This document shows, one piece after another, positions 48,799-61,979 of a stretch of 64,000 nucleotides of DNA. The notes under the pieces were generated by a model. That model was given only the letters and a program-made list of their open reading frames with translations. It ran no database searches and was not told where the DNA came from. The stretch is from assembly GCA_003439945.1 (NCBI GenBank), contig QVRM01003985.1, positions 124,001 through 188,000 on the forward strand, written 5' to 3'. How positions within the stretch are numbered: position 1 is the first letter of the stretch; every line of letters begins with the position of its first letter. Origin of the DNA: Dermanyssus gallinae. Its lineage: Eukaryota > Arthropoda > Arachnida > Mesostigmata > Dermanyssidae. Position numbers and translations under genes: made by a program.

Positions 48799-51439
48799 TT
48801 CTCTGTCTGTGCGATTTGCAACGATTAGACTTAAGACGCTGTGTTGCACACACACCGTGGAGACTGTAGAGGAATGCAGCAACCGAGTCGTGCAAATATT
48901 CTCCCGGAGGAGGGCATTGCCGTCTCTGGATATGGGTGACCGCCGCCTGCGTCTCTGCGACCAACAAGTCGGCGACAGTTTCGGCTTTTTACCGTCCGTC
49001 CTTGATTGCTTCGGTCTAGCGTAACTGGCTGGCACCGCTGCTGTTGCGAATGCACTTGAAACGCGCGTCGTGACATCGTTTGGGGGCGTTGAGGGCGTGC
49101 CATTTACAGACACGTAGGTCGTTTACGTGCCTTCGACTCCTCGTCCTCCTTGCCCTTCTCAAGGATGGGAGCCAGCCGCGGTGCAATCAGTTGTGACTGT
49201 TGGCTATCATCATGTCAGGTCAGTTTCGGGTAATCTTGCCGCCCACCTTGTCCGTTGTAACGGCTACGGGTAACCGGTTGGGCGTCGCGAACAAACGAAT
49301 TCGATTCGTACCACCATCGAATCGTCACCAAGAAAGCCCGAGCGCCGCTATGCAGCAAATCCGCATGGTCGCTGCAACAGAGCAGCAACATCTATGCATG
49401 ATAAATATATATATATATATATATATATATTGACTTACATTTCCCTGTAACCATGTTTATATATATATATATTAGCTTATATATACACATATATATATAT
49501 ATTTTTTTTTATATTGATCACCCATGTTTTTCAACATTTGACGTTATTCCCTTCGCACGTATTCAAGTCCGAGCGTCCTTGAAATAGTGGTCAGTGAATC
49601 TGTTAAGATAAAGATACCGTCGAGCTTGACTATGATTCGCCAGAAGAATTTCCAGTAAATGAATCCCTTTTCTAGCTAATCTTTGTACATACGCACGTCA
49701 CGAGTTTCAGAGCGCCGCAGTACGCACACCCGCCAATGATATCCTACTAGGTCAAAAAGACATCTGAGCTATCCGGCGCAATACTACTATGGTCAAGAAG
49801 AGCCTTAGCTCATTTGGATATCAGACCAACTTGCAGGACATGTCATTATTAACTGCAACGGCCAGCCAGTGGAGTTTTAAGGTTATTTCCATCTCGTAGT
49901 CGGCGAATTCGTTAGTTGGGGGCGTGGTTTTTGGTGACGCATGATGATAGTATAGTAAGTTCAGTGCTAGCTGTTCGTTAAGCGGAAGCACACAATGCTC
50001 GAAGGCTCTTAATTGATTCGGTTTATTTTTGTGCTGGAGTATCTGCCACAATTGCTGTGCTTTGTTTTTCCATAAGGGTAAAAAGTTGCTTTGTGTACAT
50101 AATGTCAGGCTGCGCTCCAACGGTAGAGATTGCACATGGCCGCCAACTCTGCTTCTTTTTCAATTTTTGGATAAGTAGAAACGGACGGCCTGGCTGTCCT
50201 GGAGCCGGTCAAGCATGGATCTATTTAAGAACTTAAAACTGTGGCACCTAACTGACAAATGCCTGGGCCAAAAAAAAACTGCAAAAATTGATGAAGTCCG
50301 GGCGGAATTCGTCCTATGCTGACTCACCTGCGCGGTAGAGACGAAATTATGGAGGGTCGCGTACCCCAGCAGGTGAGAGCGAATTATCTCAAAGACGGTC
50401 ATCAATGAAGGCAGTCGAACCCTAGCAGGGGTCTCTGCCCAAATTGCGGACAAGGAGTGGCCTGCGTCGGCACATAGCAATTAAGAACGGAAGGGTTGCC
50501 CGTAATGCAGTTCTTCTGCGTCTTGCCAAAGTCGGTTACACAAGTAGTCAAAGATTTACATAGGATCATGTGCTTGTTTGAAGTTACATGACATGGTTTT
50601 CCCAGTTTTAATTTGCGCCGGTTGTCTTCCGCTACCCCGATGGTGGGAAGAACGACCGTTTATCAGCGGTAATGGTCCGGAAGAACTTTCGCGGCTTTAT
50701 TAAAAGGACGTGGTTTGACGACAGTAGCAGCCAACTACGGCCAGACAGCGGACGGTCGACACCATCTGGCTAGGCATTACCAAGCTCTCAAAAGGCGACG
50801 TTTCATCCGCGGCTAGGGTCTTAAATCCTGGAAGTTTTAAATCTCAGATGACACGCTGACGCAGAAGACCAGGGAGCTGGCCGGTACTTCTGACCTGGCC
50901 TAGGGACCACATCAGGCGGCAACGATCTGCCACAAAAATGACTTCGCGCTGTTGGTCTCAATTTCTTCAGGACATGCTTCTTGCAAGATCTGCTGCCTCC
51001 GCCGGAAGGGCTGCCTTCTACCGGGTTGCAGCTGCCCTGGTTAAGGTAGTTTTTTTTAGATCCTCATATTTGGTTCTACGTCTCAACGATCTGTTCCGAG
51101 TCGCAGACTGTTCGCTTGCTTCAGGATTCAATGACAGCTCGATGGGTACAGTAAAGGCCTTGCTGAACTTAAGCCTGCCCGCAGATGCATGCTAACACGA
51201 CCTACTCCCTGTTCTTTAGAGTGGCCTAAAATTGCCTTATGCAATCTCCTTTCAAGGATAGTTCTGACAGCTTTTCTTCATGGGTCTATGCAACAAGCTA
51301 GAACCTTTTTGATGCCATCGCTCTTACAGACTTAGAAGTTTGACTGGAAAAAAATCGTAAAGCGCCGTCGTTAAGCGATTGTCCTGTGCAGCTACGAGCC
51401 CGCCGAAACTGGGCGCCAGGGAGACTGGTCGATGACCCT
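48799..51439. other. No supported gene; possible retroelement debris
   Basis: A GC-richer block at 48.8-49.35 kb carries several overlapping frames without motifs. (TA)n lies at about 49405-49430. Between 50.6 and 50.95 kb a plus-strand stretch with stops contains KLSKGDVSSAARVL. This loosely resembles a segment found N-terminal to RT in REL-type elements, so it may be the decayed upstream part of copy A4. I do not annotate it as such. Confidence 0.35.
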
Positions 51440-52140
51440 CTACGAACAACAAGTCGAAACCCCTGGGTTGCGTTACGAACGCTGATACGACGAGGCTGCG
51501 CGCCGTTTCCTTCTAAAGGGCAGGCGCATGACTCCACGCTCTACCCTGTACTCGGATCGGAACCCTGTTTAATGACGAGTCGATGAAGATCGCGGCCAGA
51601 CTTCGTTTGAGGACAAACCTGGCGTACGCTCACACCCGCGTTGGCGGAAACGTTGACAGGCGCCACGTACTGTCCTCCATCAGTGCAGGCAGGCAAGCAA
51701 GGCACCAGGCCTTGGACGACACCGGCCTACCGTGTGTCTTGAAATACGTCGGACTTTATAGGGAGGGATAGGGACCTTCATAGGGACCTGACGATCTGAC
51801 TATAACCCCGTTCAAGAGTGGTTGCATGCTAGTCTGGGACGCGACATTATTGACTCATTAGCGCCTCCAATTGTCAGTGCTGGCGCGGCTTAGGCCGGCC
51901 ATGCGTCCGTTCTTGCTGAGGCAGGCAATGTAGAGACATGCCAGAACATTCGGTACCCGTACTGTTTTACCTACTTCCCTTGAAGACCGTTGGCGGGCCG
52001 GGCCCGTACACTCACGATTTGTGACAAAATGCAAAAAACGCCCGATTTTAGCCAGCTAAGGTAGAAGTTAGAGCGAGTTTCATAGACAGCGCCGGTCATT
52101 TAATGTGCAACAGGGCAAAGCGGCCACGATCTGGCAAGTA
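51440..52140 (+). pseudogene. REL-type retrotransposon 3' end, copy A4, heavily decayed
   Basis: The plus frame at 51583-51771 reads ARLRLRTNLAYAHTRVGGNV, then SISAGRQARHQALDD and GLPCVLKYVGLYREG. This lines up with GLRLGTALVFPHQCRCGDQV, LSSGRRTRHAALNG and FPCILEPPGLCRDDG of A1. The knuckle cysteines are lost. After frame changes CMLVWDAT and a KTVGGPGP-like string follow. Stops and indels throughout. Confidence 0.6.
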
Positions 52141-52580
52141 AAAAAACCCTCTGGAGATGGCTGGTCCTTGCTTTAGGCCCCCGTAACGGTGCACAGGTTC
52201 GTAGGGACCCAATTGTCATGTCGTAAAAAACAAGATAAGCTGCATCCAAAATATAACATAAATTAAATGTTAGACACCATAAGACGTAGGTCATAATATT
52301 AATGTTTAGGCAGCTCTTATGCGATGCCGGAACCTCAAAGACAGGCAAACATAAAATGCCTTTTCAGGAATACCGTTAGACCCTGCTGAGATATGTGTGG
52401 ATCCAGCGTTTGTTCATATAATGTTATTAAGTAATTGGAGCCTTGAGTAAATAAGAAGTACAGATCTAAATGTAATTGATGTGCTCGACAAACTAAAGCA
52501 TCAGACGAGCTAAAGAGGCACAACGTCATATGTATATACACTATACTCGTATATATAACGAATCTACTTAAAACTAGCGG
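52141..52580. other. Gene-free stretch
   Basis: Nothing identifiable. Confidence 0.5.
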
Positions 52581-52604
52581 ATATATATATATATATATAT
52601 ATAT
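52581..52604. repeat. (TA)n tract at a LINE truncation point
   Basis: About 12 TA units running directly into the YADD region of the following LINE fragment. Confidence 0.9.
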
Positions 52605-53490
52605 GCGTGCGCCGATGACCTGGCCGTCCTGGTCACGGCTTGCAAGGCAGACGTACTCCAGGGACGGGCCAGCTTACCATCGAGAGAGTAAACGCTTGGA
52701 TAGTGGGACACGGGCTGCGGCTGGCGCCCGAGAAAAGTGAGGCTGTGATTTTAACAGCACGGAAAAGACACGATGAGATCCAACTAAATGAAGTGGCCAT
52801 CAAGATCAGGAAGTCTGCCCGATATCTGGGCGTGACCATCGACAAAGCCCTCACCGTCAATGAACACATGGAGAAACTGACAGCCAAGGCAGAAAAAATC
52901 GCCAATAGCCTGGCCAATATCCTACCGAGAATACGGGGAGCGGCGGTGGGCAAAAGAATAAGTGTGGCAGCAAGAATAGAGTGAGTCGAAGGCCATCGGA
53001 GGTACCAGGATCGTGGACCCGCCGGGTCATTTCGGATCTCAAGAAATGATATGACAGAGAGCACGGAAGCGTCACCTATCACCTGACGCACGCGATAACG
53101 GGGCATGGGTGCTTCCAGAAGTACCTGCATAAGATGGGCAAAGCTCCGGACTCTGCGTGCGTCATGTGCGAAACCGGCGAGGTGGACGATGTCACCCACA
53201 CCATCTTCCTCTGCCGAGAACTAGAAGACGCTTACGGGATCCCCAGTGGCTGCTGCTTTAGCGTCCTCAGACATGGCGGTGACGGATCGAGTTGCCGCCA
53301 TGTTTGAGGACGAGCAAAAATGAGACCAAGGAGTGAGGCTGGTGGAGAAAGTCTTAAGAAAAAAGAACGAGGTGCAAACGGAACGAGTGCACCGACGTCC
53401 GCAAGAAGCGCGAGGGCCAGGCGACTAAAGTTAGCAGTCGAGAAAACACGGAGAGCCTGGAAGAATCTCCATTTTCCATCGAACTAAAGC
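52605..53490 (+). pseudogene. R1-like LINE fragment, RT motif C to C-terminus
   Basis: Starts inside motif C (ACADDLAVLVTA; the Tyr of YADD reads Cys). After a small frame slip it continues as LTIERVNAWIVGHGLRLAPE, SARYLGVTIDKALTVNEHME and ILPRIRGAAVGKR (52640-52984). A large internal gap removes the rest of the thumb. A third segment then has DLKK, a stop, YDREHGSVTYHLTHAITGHG, a C-x2-C ... H-x4-C knuckle (CVMC ... HTIFLC) and LKLAVEKTRRAWKNLHFPSN before a stop. It is related to the 22-27 kb element but a distinct subfamily, truncated at (TA)n. Confidence 0.78.
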
Positions 53491-54041
53491 GCAAGCAGTT
53501 CTCTTGAGAAATGGTTGTAACATATTTATCAATAACAAAAGCTGTATATAATACTTTTATTTACACTACTAATTAGACAATATTTTAATTAGCTACTGCA
53601 CATATATTAACGTTCATGACGTTTGTTTCATAGTTTTAAATTATATTACAACTCATATTACTTGCGCACATAACACGATTATATCAGATGGACGGAGCGA
53701 GAAAGGGCGCCCACATTAACGGTTGTTTTTAAAATAAACAAACTCAATTATAACGCTTTGTTTTGTCGATTTCAGTCGAGATGGTGCTGCGGTTTGATTC
53801 ACGGAGAGGAGCGCGCTAACATGTGTCGCTGGCAGTCAAAAACTCAGTGCAAAATCACCTGACCGTTCTCTGGGTGACGGTCGCTTTCGAGCAGATAAAT
53901 GCCATATGCTTCCACCAAAGAAGAAACACTAAAAGCTTTTGAGGTATGGAGCTACAGGCCTGATACAGGCTCTTATAATCAGTTAGTGCAAATAAGTCCC
54001 AATTGAAGGAGAACGACGCCTACCTAGCTGGGGTGCTAATA

Positions 54042-54077
<36 letters not shown>

Positions 54078-54252
54078 CAGCAGGTAGATTGAGTGAGGAG
54101 TTGTTTATAGAAATCCTACACTGTTTCCTTCACTTTGTTGCCCGAATGAAGACGTTTTGAGGGTTAAAGTAAATTGATATACATGTGCGCACACACTTCA
54201 CTACACTAAAGACGTTGGTTAATGATTGATTGCACATTGATTGCACCCATTT

Positions 54253-54292
<40 letters not shown>
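53491..54292. other. Gene-free AT-rich stretch
   Basis: Nothing identifiable. (TA)n at about 54044-54074 and 54257-54292. Confidence 0.55.
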
Positions 54293-54294
<2 letters not shown>

Positions 54295-54505
54295 AGACCT
54301 ATCATAATCGTATGTACTTATTCTAAGATTTGGTAAAACTCGGCAAGAAAAATATTTGTCCTTATGGAAGGAGAGAGCAGAAACGTCTTGTTTAGGAGTG
54401 AGGATGAAATGTATACAAGTGGTTCTGCTGTCTTTTTTTTCTTACACATCTGTGCAAAATCTACGGCTAAGTACATGTAATTATGATAGACCCCGTTTAT
54501 CTGAA
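54293..54505 (+). mobile_element. Foldback-arm fragment
   Basis: Resembles the left arm of the 41.45-kb foldback element: GATTTGGTAAAACTCGGCA, GTCTTGTTTAGGAGTGAGGA, and CTGTGCAAAATCTACG. It lies between two (TA)n tracts and has no partner arm nearby. Confidence 0.65.
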
Positions 54506-54522
54506 TATATATATATATATAT

Positions 54523-55942
54523 ATAGGCTGTTAAGAACTTTTCTAAAATTGATAATAAGAATTGTAGGACTCGTCAAAGCAAATATTTTTTTTCCAATGG
54601 AACATGGTCTCTAAGAAGCCTTGTTTCGGAGTGAGATTTAAATTACTACAATTTGTGACGTTGGCGTTTTTGCCCGACATGGGAGCATAAAATGTGCTGT
54701 TGCGATACAACTAAGCACATCGTCGTGTTCGTGAGAAAATTCTGCTTCTTCCGAAGAACATACAAAACTGGGCAGCAAATGCAACAAAGTCGTTTAAAAA
54801 GAATTCGCAAAAATAAAGTTAATTTTTTGTCTTCACGCCCAATACTTCAAAATCATGACCCTACAACCATTCACAGCGCTCAAAGCTAACATGCTCAAGC
54901 AAATGCAAATTTATTGATGATCCTTTTAGATTCGGAAAATTTTGGCATTGCGAATTTTAATTGCGGAGTAATTAAAACTTTTTGGAGGGCATGTCGAGAT
55001 TGAGCGCAAGCATAAATTATCTTGTCTTAGAAAGATTTGAAGAGCAATATAGGGAGTTGTAGAGCTCGTTAAAGCATTTTTTTTAATGGAACATGGTCTC
55101 TCTGAGGTCTAGTTTTGGAGTGAGACTGATATTACTAAAATCCGTGACAAGGTGTTATTGCCCGGCACAAAATGTGCAATTGCGAGACAACCAGTCTTCC
55201 CATGGAGAAACTAAACACATCGTCGTATTCGTGAGAAGAAAATTCTGCTTCGTCTGAAGAACATATAACGCCGCCCAGAAGATGCGACGCGGTCATTTAG
55301 AAAATAGTTCGCAAAAAATTAAGTTATTTTATTAACCTTTACGCCCAATACCTCGAAATCATAACCCTACGGCTATTCACAGCGCTACTAATATACGCAG
55401 TGAAAACGATTATATGCAGGCAAATGCTTACTTCATGACCATCATGTTAGTGACATATATACCTGGCAATGCGAGCCGTGACTGCGGAGTAATGGAGATC
55501 GAGTGCATGCATAAACGATCTACATCAGATAAATCACTCTAGGTAATTTACGCATGCTCTCAATCTTGACATGCCCTCCGAAAAAGCTTAATTAGTCCGG
55601 AACCACGGCTCGCTTTGCTATAGGTTTGATACCAAAATGATGATCATGAATTGTGCATTTGTAAGTGTTGGCTTTGCGCGCTGTGAATGGCCGTAGGGTT
55701 ATGATTTTGAGGTATTGGGCGTGAAGACTAAAAAATAACTTAATTTTTGCGAACTGCTTATCTCGCAACAACACATCTTATGCAAAAACACCAGTGTCGC
55801 AAATTGTAGTAATCTACCTCTTAGCCCGAAACAAGAAACGAAACAAAGAATAGGGACCATGTTCGATTGGAAAAAAAATATTTGCTTTAACGAGCTCTAC
55901 AATTCGTATAATCGTTTTTGAGAAAATTCTTAACATTCTGTA
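54523..55942. mobile_element. Composite foldback element, three arm copies
   Basis: The ends are imperfect inverted repeats (TATAGGCTGTTAAGAACTTT and the complement of TACAGAATGTTAAGAATTTT) flanked by (TA)n. The arm sequence (AGCTCGTTAAAGCA, AATGGAACATGGTCTCT, GGAGTGAGA, TACAATTTGTGAC) appears in direct orientation near 54570 and again near 55050. It appears a third time inverted at about 55560-55920. The hairpin turn is near 55520-55550. It shares arm sequence with the 60.3-kb element. No ORF of substance; frames of 60-65 codons mirror each other between arms. Confidence 0.75.
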
Positions 55943-56048
55943 TATATATATATATATATGTGTGTGTTATAAAACAGACGTATTATTTACAGCGTGGCCA
56001 GGGACAGGCGGGTCTTTGTGATGTGACTCAGCAATAATCGGCGACATC

Positions 56049-56400
56049 ATGTGCATTGCGCCCGATGAAGCTCAACACGGCGAAAACAACTTCAGAAGCC
56101 CCAACAGCGTAAGCTTCAACAAGAGCAGCAATAAAAGCGGCATAACCCAGGACAGGCGTTTTGCAACAGACAGAACTGAATGCAGAGGTTCCGCTTGGAA
56201 CTGGCCACGTTGGACTGCGGTGAACCCGCTCGCGCTGCGTTTGCTCTTAACCACGGCTATATTTGCGAATTTCATGGCTAAAGTATCAGCAGAGTCAGGA
56301 GCTCTTGTGGGGGGGCGACCTCATGTCATACCGATCCGTACAAAATCGTTCGCTTTATCGTCGGACACGCGGCCCAAAACTGCCACAATTACTGCACAAG
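56049..56400 (+). CDS. Candidate exon 1: leader and signal sequence
   Basis: An ATG-initiated frame of 117 codons plus one base. It is GC-richer than its surroundings. Residues 61-78 (LALRLLLTTAIFANFMAK) form a hydrophobic stretch followed by a possible cleavage site near VSA-ESG. The donor is CAAG|GTTTGT, which is weak. It ends in phase 1, and the next exon, if begun after the acceptor at 57131, also needs one base from upstream. The joined codon would be GTA (Val). The signal lies unusually far from the Met, so a downstream start or another first exon is possible. Support is positional and by phase, not by homology. Confidence 0.5.
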
Positions 56401-59400
56401 GTTTGTTGACATCAAGTTTTGCTTGAGGATTAGAGTTGGTATATCGCTTAGATGTATACCTATAATAGGTAATACATAAGGTTAACGGTCCAGAAGAAAA
56501 AACAGTTTTTAAGGTGGTTGGATGTTCTGAATACTAGAACATCTTCCTTCCCCTATGGTGTTGGAATCGCCGTGAGGCATATCTTCAATACACCGATAGC
56601 CGGACATGTTAAGATATCTAGGAGGAAGGCATGGCTGCTGATTCTCAATGGTCTGACTTATTGCATTCATTACTACCCAATTGGTACGGTTTATAGTATA
56701 ATTTCGAAAATTATCGCTCGACGAAGATTCGGCCAACCTAGGCCGACCCTCCATGAAATCACAATTTTCTAGTGATTGCAGCTGCCCTAGTGCATCAATA
56801 CCTACTGTGACCGCACTAAAGTAACTACTAAGCTTTCTGTCGACGATTCAAACGGTGTAGTTGGACACCTAGTTCAATTAAAATTTGGTGCTTGTATATT
56901 TATTGTCATTTTCCGAACGTTATCCTAATTATTTGTAGGCGATATTGCATTAATCAGCCTATTGGCCTAAGTAGATGCCGCTAGTTATCCGAGATGCGTG
57001 TGGTTTTCGCAAGACAAAATTTCGTTTACAAAAATAGGACCTACTGAAGTACGACGCAAATTCCGGTGATGACGACGGCGGTAATAAAGGCAAAACGCAA
57101 TTGTTGTTGTGCGGCGTGGTGTGCTTTTCAGTAGGTATGTCAGCACGGTTGCAGGCATTGCCGATAGTTCGGCCTGACGACAGTGAGGACCTGTGTCACG
57201 AACGTTGCCTTTGCAAGTGGATTGGCGGCAAGCGTACAGCGGAATGCATAGGCGCCCACCTCACGGATGTGCCACATGGCCTCAGCAGAGACACGCAGGT
57301 GAGTGTCAAGCTTGACCGCTCGCACAAGACACTTCTTTATAGCAGAGCATACTCATCTGAAGACAAGCCAGCCACGTTTGCACGTTGCGCCATACAGTTC
57401 CTCTGAAGATCCCGCCAAGGAATAAGTTTAGTTAACCGACCAGAACGACTTACACATAGTATATATATATATATATATATATATTGTATAATGCACCGTC
57501 TGTTCTGTTGAGACACCTAGCTCCTTGCTTTTGTATGATCATAGCCGTTTATAGTCAACTCACGCATTTACCATGTCTTAATTAGAAACCTTAAAATACA
57601 ATTTAGGAGAAACTGGTCTAGGTCCTAAACCCAGGTCTTGATTCCATTTTTTTTTAGATTTTCCGTAAGGCAATTGCCCGTGTACGGTTTTTCGTGTCAT
57701 GGCTAATTTTAATCCATTCTGGCATTTACCTTGTCTAAATTGGAAACCATGCAAACCAATTTAAGTGTGGCCGGTTTGGGTCTGAACCCAGTCCTCCCGA
57801 ATGCAAGGCAAAGGCTTTGCCACTAAGCCATCTTGCTCGGTCTGAAGTCCTAGTCTTGAATTCTGGATGCAAAACGATGGCTTTTGCCATTAAACCACCT
57901 TGCTCGGTATATGAAACGAGAGCGGAGCGGCAATTTCTTGTGCTTTAAAGCTTGTCGCTAGATCGAAAACACCACTGTAATTTGTTTTATTTGCTTAAAA
58001 GCGCTATTCAGCAGCTACACTCAAGCCAATTTCCGTGCCAATCGGTGGCTGCGTTTATGGTTAAAAAATTGTACGAACTGCTCATGGTGATCAAGTAGTG
58101 TCTTGAAACATTGTATGTACGTCCCACCGTCAATTTCGCGACGGACCGGAAGGCCCTTCGGCGTCAATGACAGACGAAAAAGTTCGTGGTATTGTACCCA
58201 CCAGTCGCCGAATTTTTATCAGGGAGATATCTGAGAAATTGGTGATATCTTATGGATCAGTCGTAACAGTCTGAACCGACATTTTGTGCATCAGAAGACT
58301 GGCAGCAAGGTTTGTTCTAAAAATTTAAAATTTCTATCAAATAAATGCTTGTTAGGAAATGTCCTAATTTAACTTTTAGGCGGTAGCAGAAGGCCCTGGA
58401 TAGCTGCAGAGAGTAATTGCAGGAGACAAGCCATGGGTAGGCGACATTGAAACTAAGGCCCAATCATCCCAGTTGTGCTTCCAAGGAGAGCGAATCGAAG
58501 AAATTCAGACAGAGCATATCCATGTTCTTTTGAATTTTTTCTGACGACAGGGAGCTCATTTTCCAGGATTTTATCTACCTATTGTCAATAAGGAATATTG
58601 TTATGATTATTTTTGTTAAAAATTGCGCGATAATGTCCTTTGCAGGAGGCCTGATCTCTGAGGGCACAACTCTTTGATCCTCCATCACGACAACGCACCG
58701 GCACACACAACGTTATTTTAGAAAATTTGGTGAAAAATTCGATTTCTATATTGCCGCAACTTCCCTAATTAGGCTTCCCCCAGGCTTCGTGCAACTTTTT
58801 GCTGTTCATACAAAAAAAAATTTGAAAGAACAACGTTTCGAGACCATAGAGAGGGTACAAGAACAAATGCAGGAACAAATACTGACGAATGTACGCTTGG
58901 GGAATCGTTAAACGCAGTCATTGAGTTCATAATCGAGGTCAAGTATGCAAGTAGATATTTAATGCCAGATAATAGCTGCAACCCCAATAGATATTTTGAC
59001 AATATTTTAGGTAGGCCATTGATTGAGAAGAATACATTATAAAGCGTACTACACTCTAAATATAATTAAGTGTACGCGTTAAAGTTAAACCCGTTATTCT
59101 TATATGTCATCGTTATTATGATTATTAGCTAAACACAAGCTACTGAAGAGCCATTACGTTGCTTCTGTTTAAGTAATTATCAACAATTAATCATGGCTTC
59201 TATGTCTCGTTAGCTTTCAAGCAAAATAAAATAGCATAGAATTTGGCATTGAGAGAGGCACGCCCTTTCTCAACGCTGCATATTTTTATTATAAACAAAT
59301 AATTTCAATTTTAAAAGTTGGAACATCTTTAACGTCAAGTCTAAACTATCGGGCGGTCACATAAAAAACGACACCTACGGTGTTGCAAAGCGTACTCCAT

Positions 59401-61716
59401 AAACGAACTACATGGAACATTTCCGTAGGAGGAATAATATTGAACTTCAGCGCTAAAGTCGCGTCAGACGTTGTGAGTATGACGGACCGGAGCCTTCTAG
59501 TGCTATAGCCCTTTCCGCACGTTGCTCGCTCCCCCAGAATGGGACGGGAGGCTCTGTAAACATATGCGCTGGGCCCAACAGCCCGGCAGTCTGCAGATAA
59601 GGGGACGATCGCGACCCTCGACAATGATGTCCTCCACAGAGAATTGGCAGGCTTGCCTCGTAAATACGTTTTATACGCAAAGACAGTTTTGTACGTAGAC
59701 GCTCTTATCGACAGTCGTATATCTATTTTTGTACATTAAAGGCGGCGCTCGCGTGTCGGTAGAGTGCGCGGTAAAAGTGAAGCACCTGCATTAATAGCAA
59801 CAAAAACAGAACAGTGAAACTCTGGAAGGCCCGTACGTCAAACGATGTTTTACGCTCTCATCTACTTCGGACTGAGGCTTGGCGTATTTCTTGGTTAGAA
59901 TATTCTACACTATGCGTTGCGTAATAATAACAATACTGGTATTTTGAAGCACTCGTTACGGTGTGCTGCTAGAGCACTAAACCGGTAATGTCTTATGCTA
60001 GGCTACATTTTGAACAAAACAAATCGAGGACACCCCACCGCGTTACTTTTAGCATTTCTTTTCTGCGTGATCTATTGGCGTGTACATATTAACTTGTTGT
60101 ATCTTTGCTTGTTCACGTTGGTGGTTTTCTTCTGTTGCGTCTCTAGGTGCTGAATTTGTCGGGCAATATCCTTCAGACGTTCGAGGCACGCGAATTTCAA
60201 CGTCGCGGCTACACCAACCTTCAGCGGCTATTTGCGTCCCGTTGTGGTCTCGTAAATCTTGCAGACGGCTCCCTACAGGCAAGTGACGATGCCCTTTATA
60301 TATACAGGGTGTTGCAGAAATATTTATTATAGAATATACAAATTGTAGAGCTCGTTAAAGCAAATATTTTTTCCAATGGAACATGGTCTCTAACAAGTCT
60401 TGTTTCGGAATGAGAGCGAAATTACTACAATTTGTGACACTATTGTTTTTGCCCGACATAGGAGCATAAAATGTGCTGTTGCAAGACAACCAGTCCCCCT
60501 AGACAGTCCCCCTAGACTAACTGTCGTGTTCCTGAGAAAATTCTGCTTCCGAAGGGCATATAAAGCCGGTCAAAAGATGCGACACGGTCGTTTAAAAGAG
60601 AATTCGTCAAAAATTAAGTTCTTTATTAGCTTTTACGCCAAACACTTTAGAATCATAACCCTACGACCACCCACGTGTTCAAAGCTAACATATTTAGCAT
60701 TTCATGACGATCATTTTGGTACCAAACTTATGGCAATGCAAGCTGTGGTTGTGGCGAAATTACGGTTTTTCCGAGGGCATGTCCAGATTAAGTGCATGTA
60801 AAATGACTGTGGCGACGTTCACTACTGCCGACGTGTCGCGCGACAGCCGCAGCGCGTCATTTGTCATGCACTTAATCTCGACATGTTTGCCGAAAAATCG
60901 TCATCACTCAACAATTACAGCTCGCATTGCCATAAGTTTGGTACCAAAATGATCGTCATGAAATGCGCATTTGGTACCAAACTGATGGCATGAGCTAAAT
61001 ATGTTAGCTTCGAACACGTGAGTGGTCGTAGGGTTATGATTCTGAAGTATTTGACGTAAAAGCTAATAAAGAACTTCATTTTTGACAAATTCTCTTTTAA
61101 ACGACCGTGTTGCATCTTCTGACCGGCCTTATATGCCCTTTGGAAGAAGCAGAAGAATTTTCTTAGGAACACGACAGTGTGCTTAGTTTCTGTCTAGGAG
61201 GACTGGTTGTCTCGCAACAGCACATTTTATGCTCCTATGTCGGGCAAAAACACTAGTGTCACAAATTGTAGTAATTTCGCTCTCGCTCCGAAACAAGACT
61301 TCTCAGAGACCATGTTCCATTGAAAAAAATATTTGCTTTAACGAGCTCTACAAGTTGTATATTCTATTATAAAAAAATTCTGCAACACCCTGTATATATA
61401 TATATATTTTTTTATAGTCAGTTTATTTAAACTCATACTGAAGTGTACACAATTGTCTCCCGGTGAACGTGACAACAAACTACATCAGCCCCCAACTGGA
61501 CAAAGTGCCAAGCTCACCGTCGCGTTACCACGTTGTATATCCTCCTGTTCCAGCTGTTCCCGGAAAAATTCGCTAACGCGTAGGTCCCCCTGGCCAATCT
61601 GAGACACTTGCATGCCTTAGCAATAATTCCTTTAGTAATTTCACTTGGGCCTTCTAAGGCCTTAAGACAAAAGGCCGAAAGTCCATAAAGCCTCCGATAG
61701 ATGCATACTTCCGGCA

Positions 61717-61762
<46 letters not shown>

Positions 61763-61979
61763 TTTTTCTTCAATGGTCAGACACGGCGCTGCCCAGGCTG
61801 GTTATGCTGTTTCGCAGATGAAAATAAATACGTGCCGGAAGTATGCATCTATCGGAGACTTTATGGACTTTCGGCCTTTTGTCTTAAGACCTTAGAAAGC
61901 CCAGGTAAAATTACTGAAGGAGTTATTACTAGCGCATGCAAGTGTCTCAGATTGGCCAGGGGGACCTACGCGTTAGCGA

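Noticed and set aside
60400..61172. Two similar ORFs on opposite strands
   Set aside because: They are the two arms of one foldback element, not genes.
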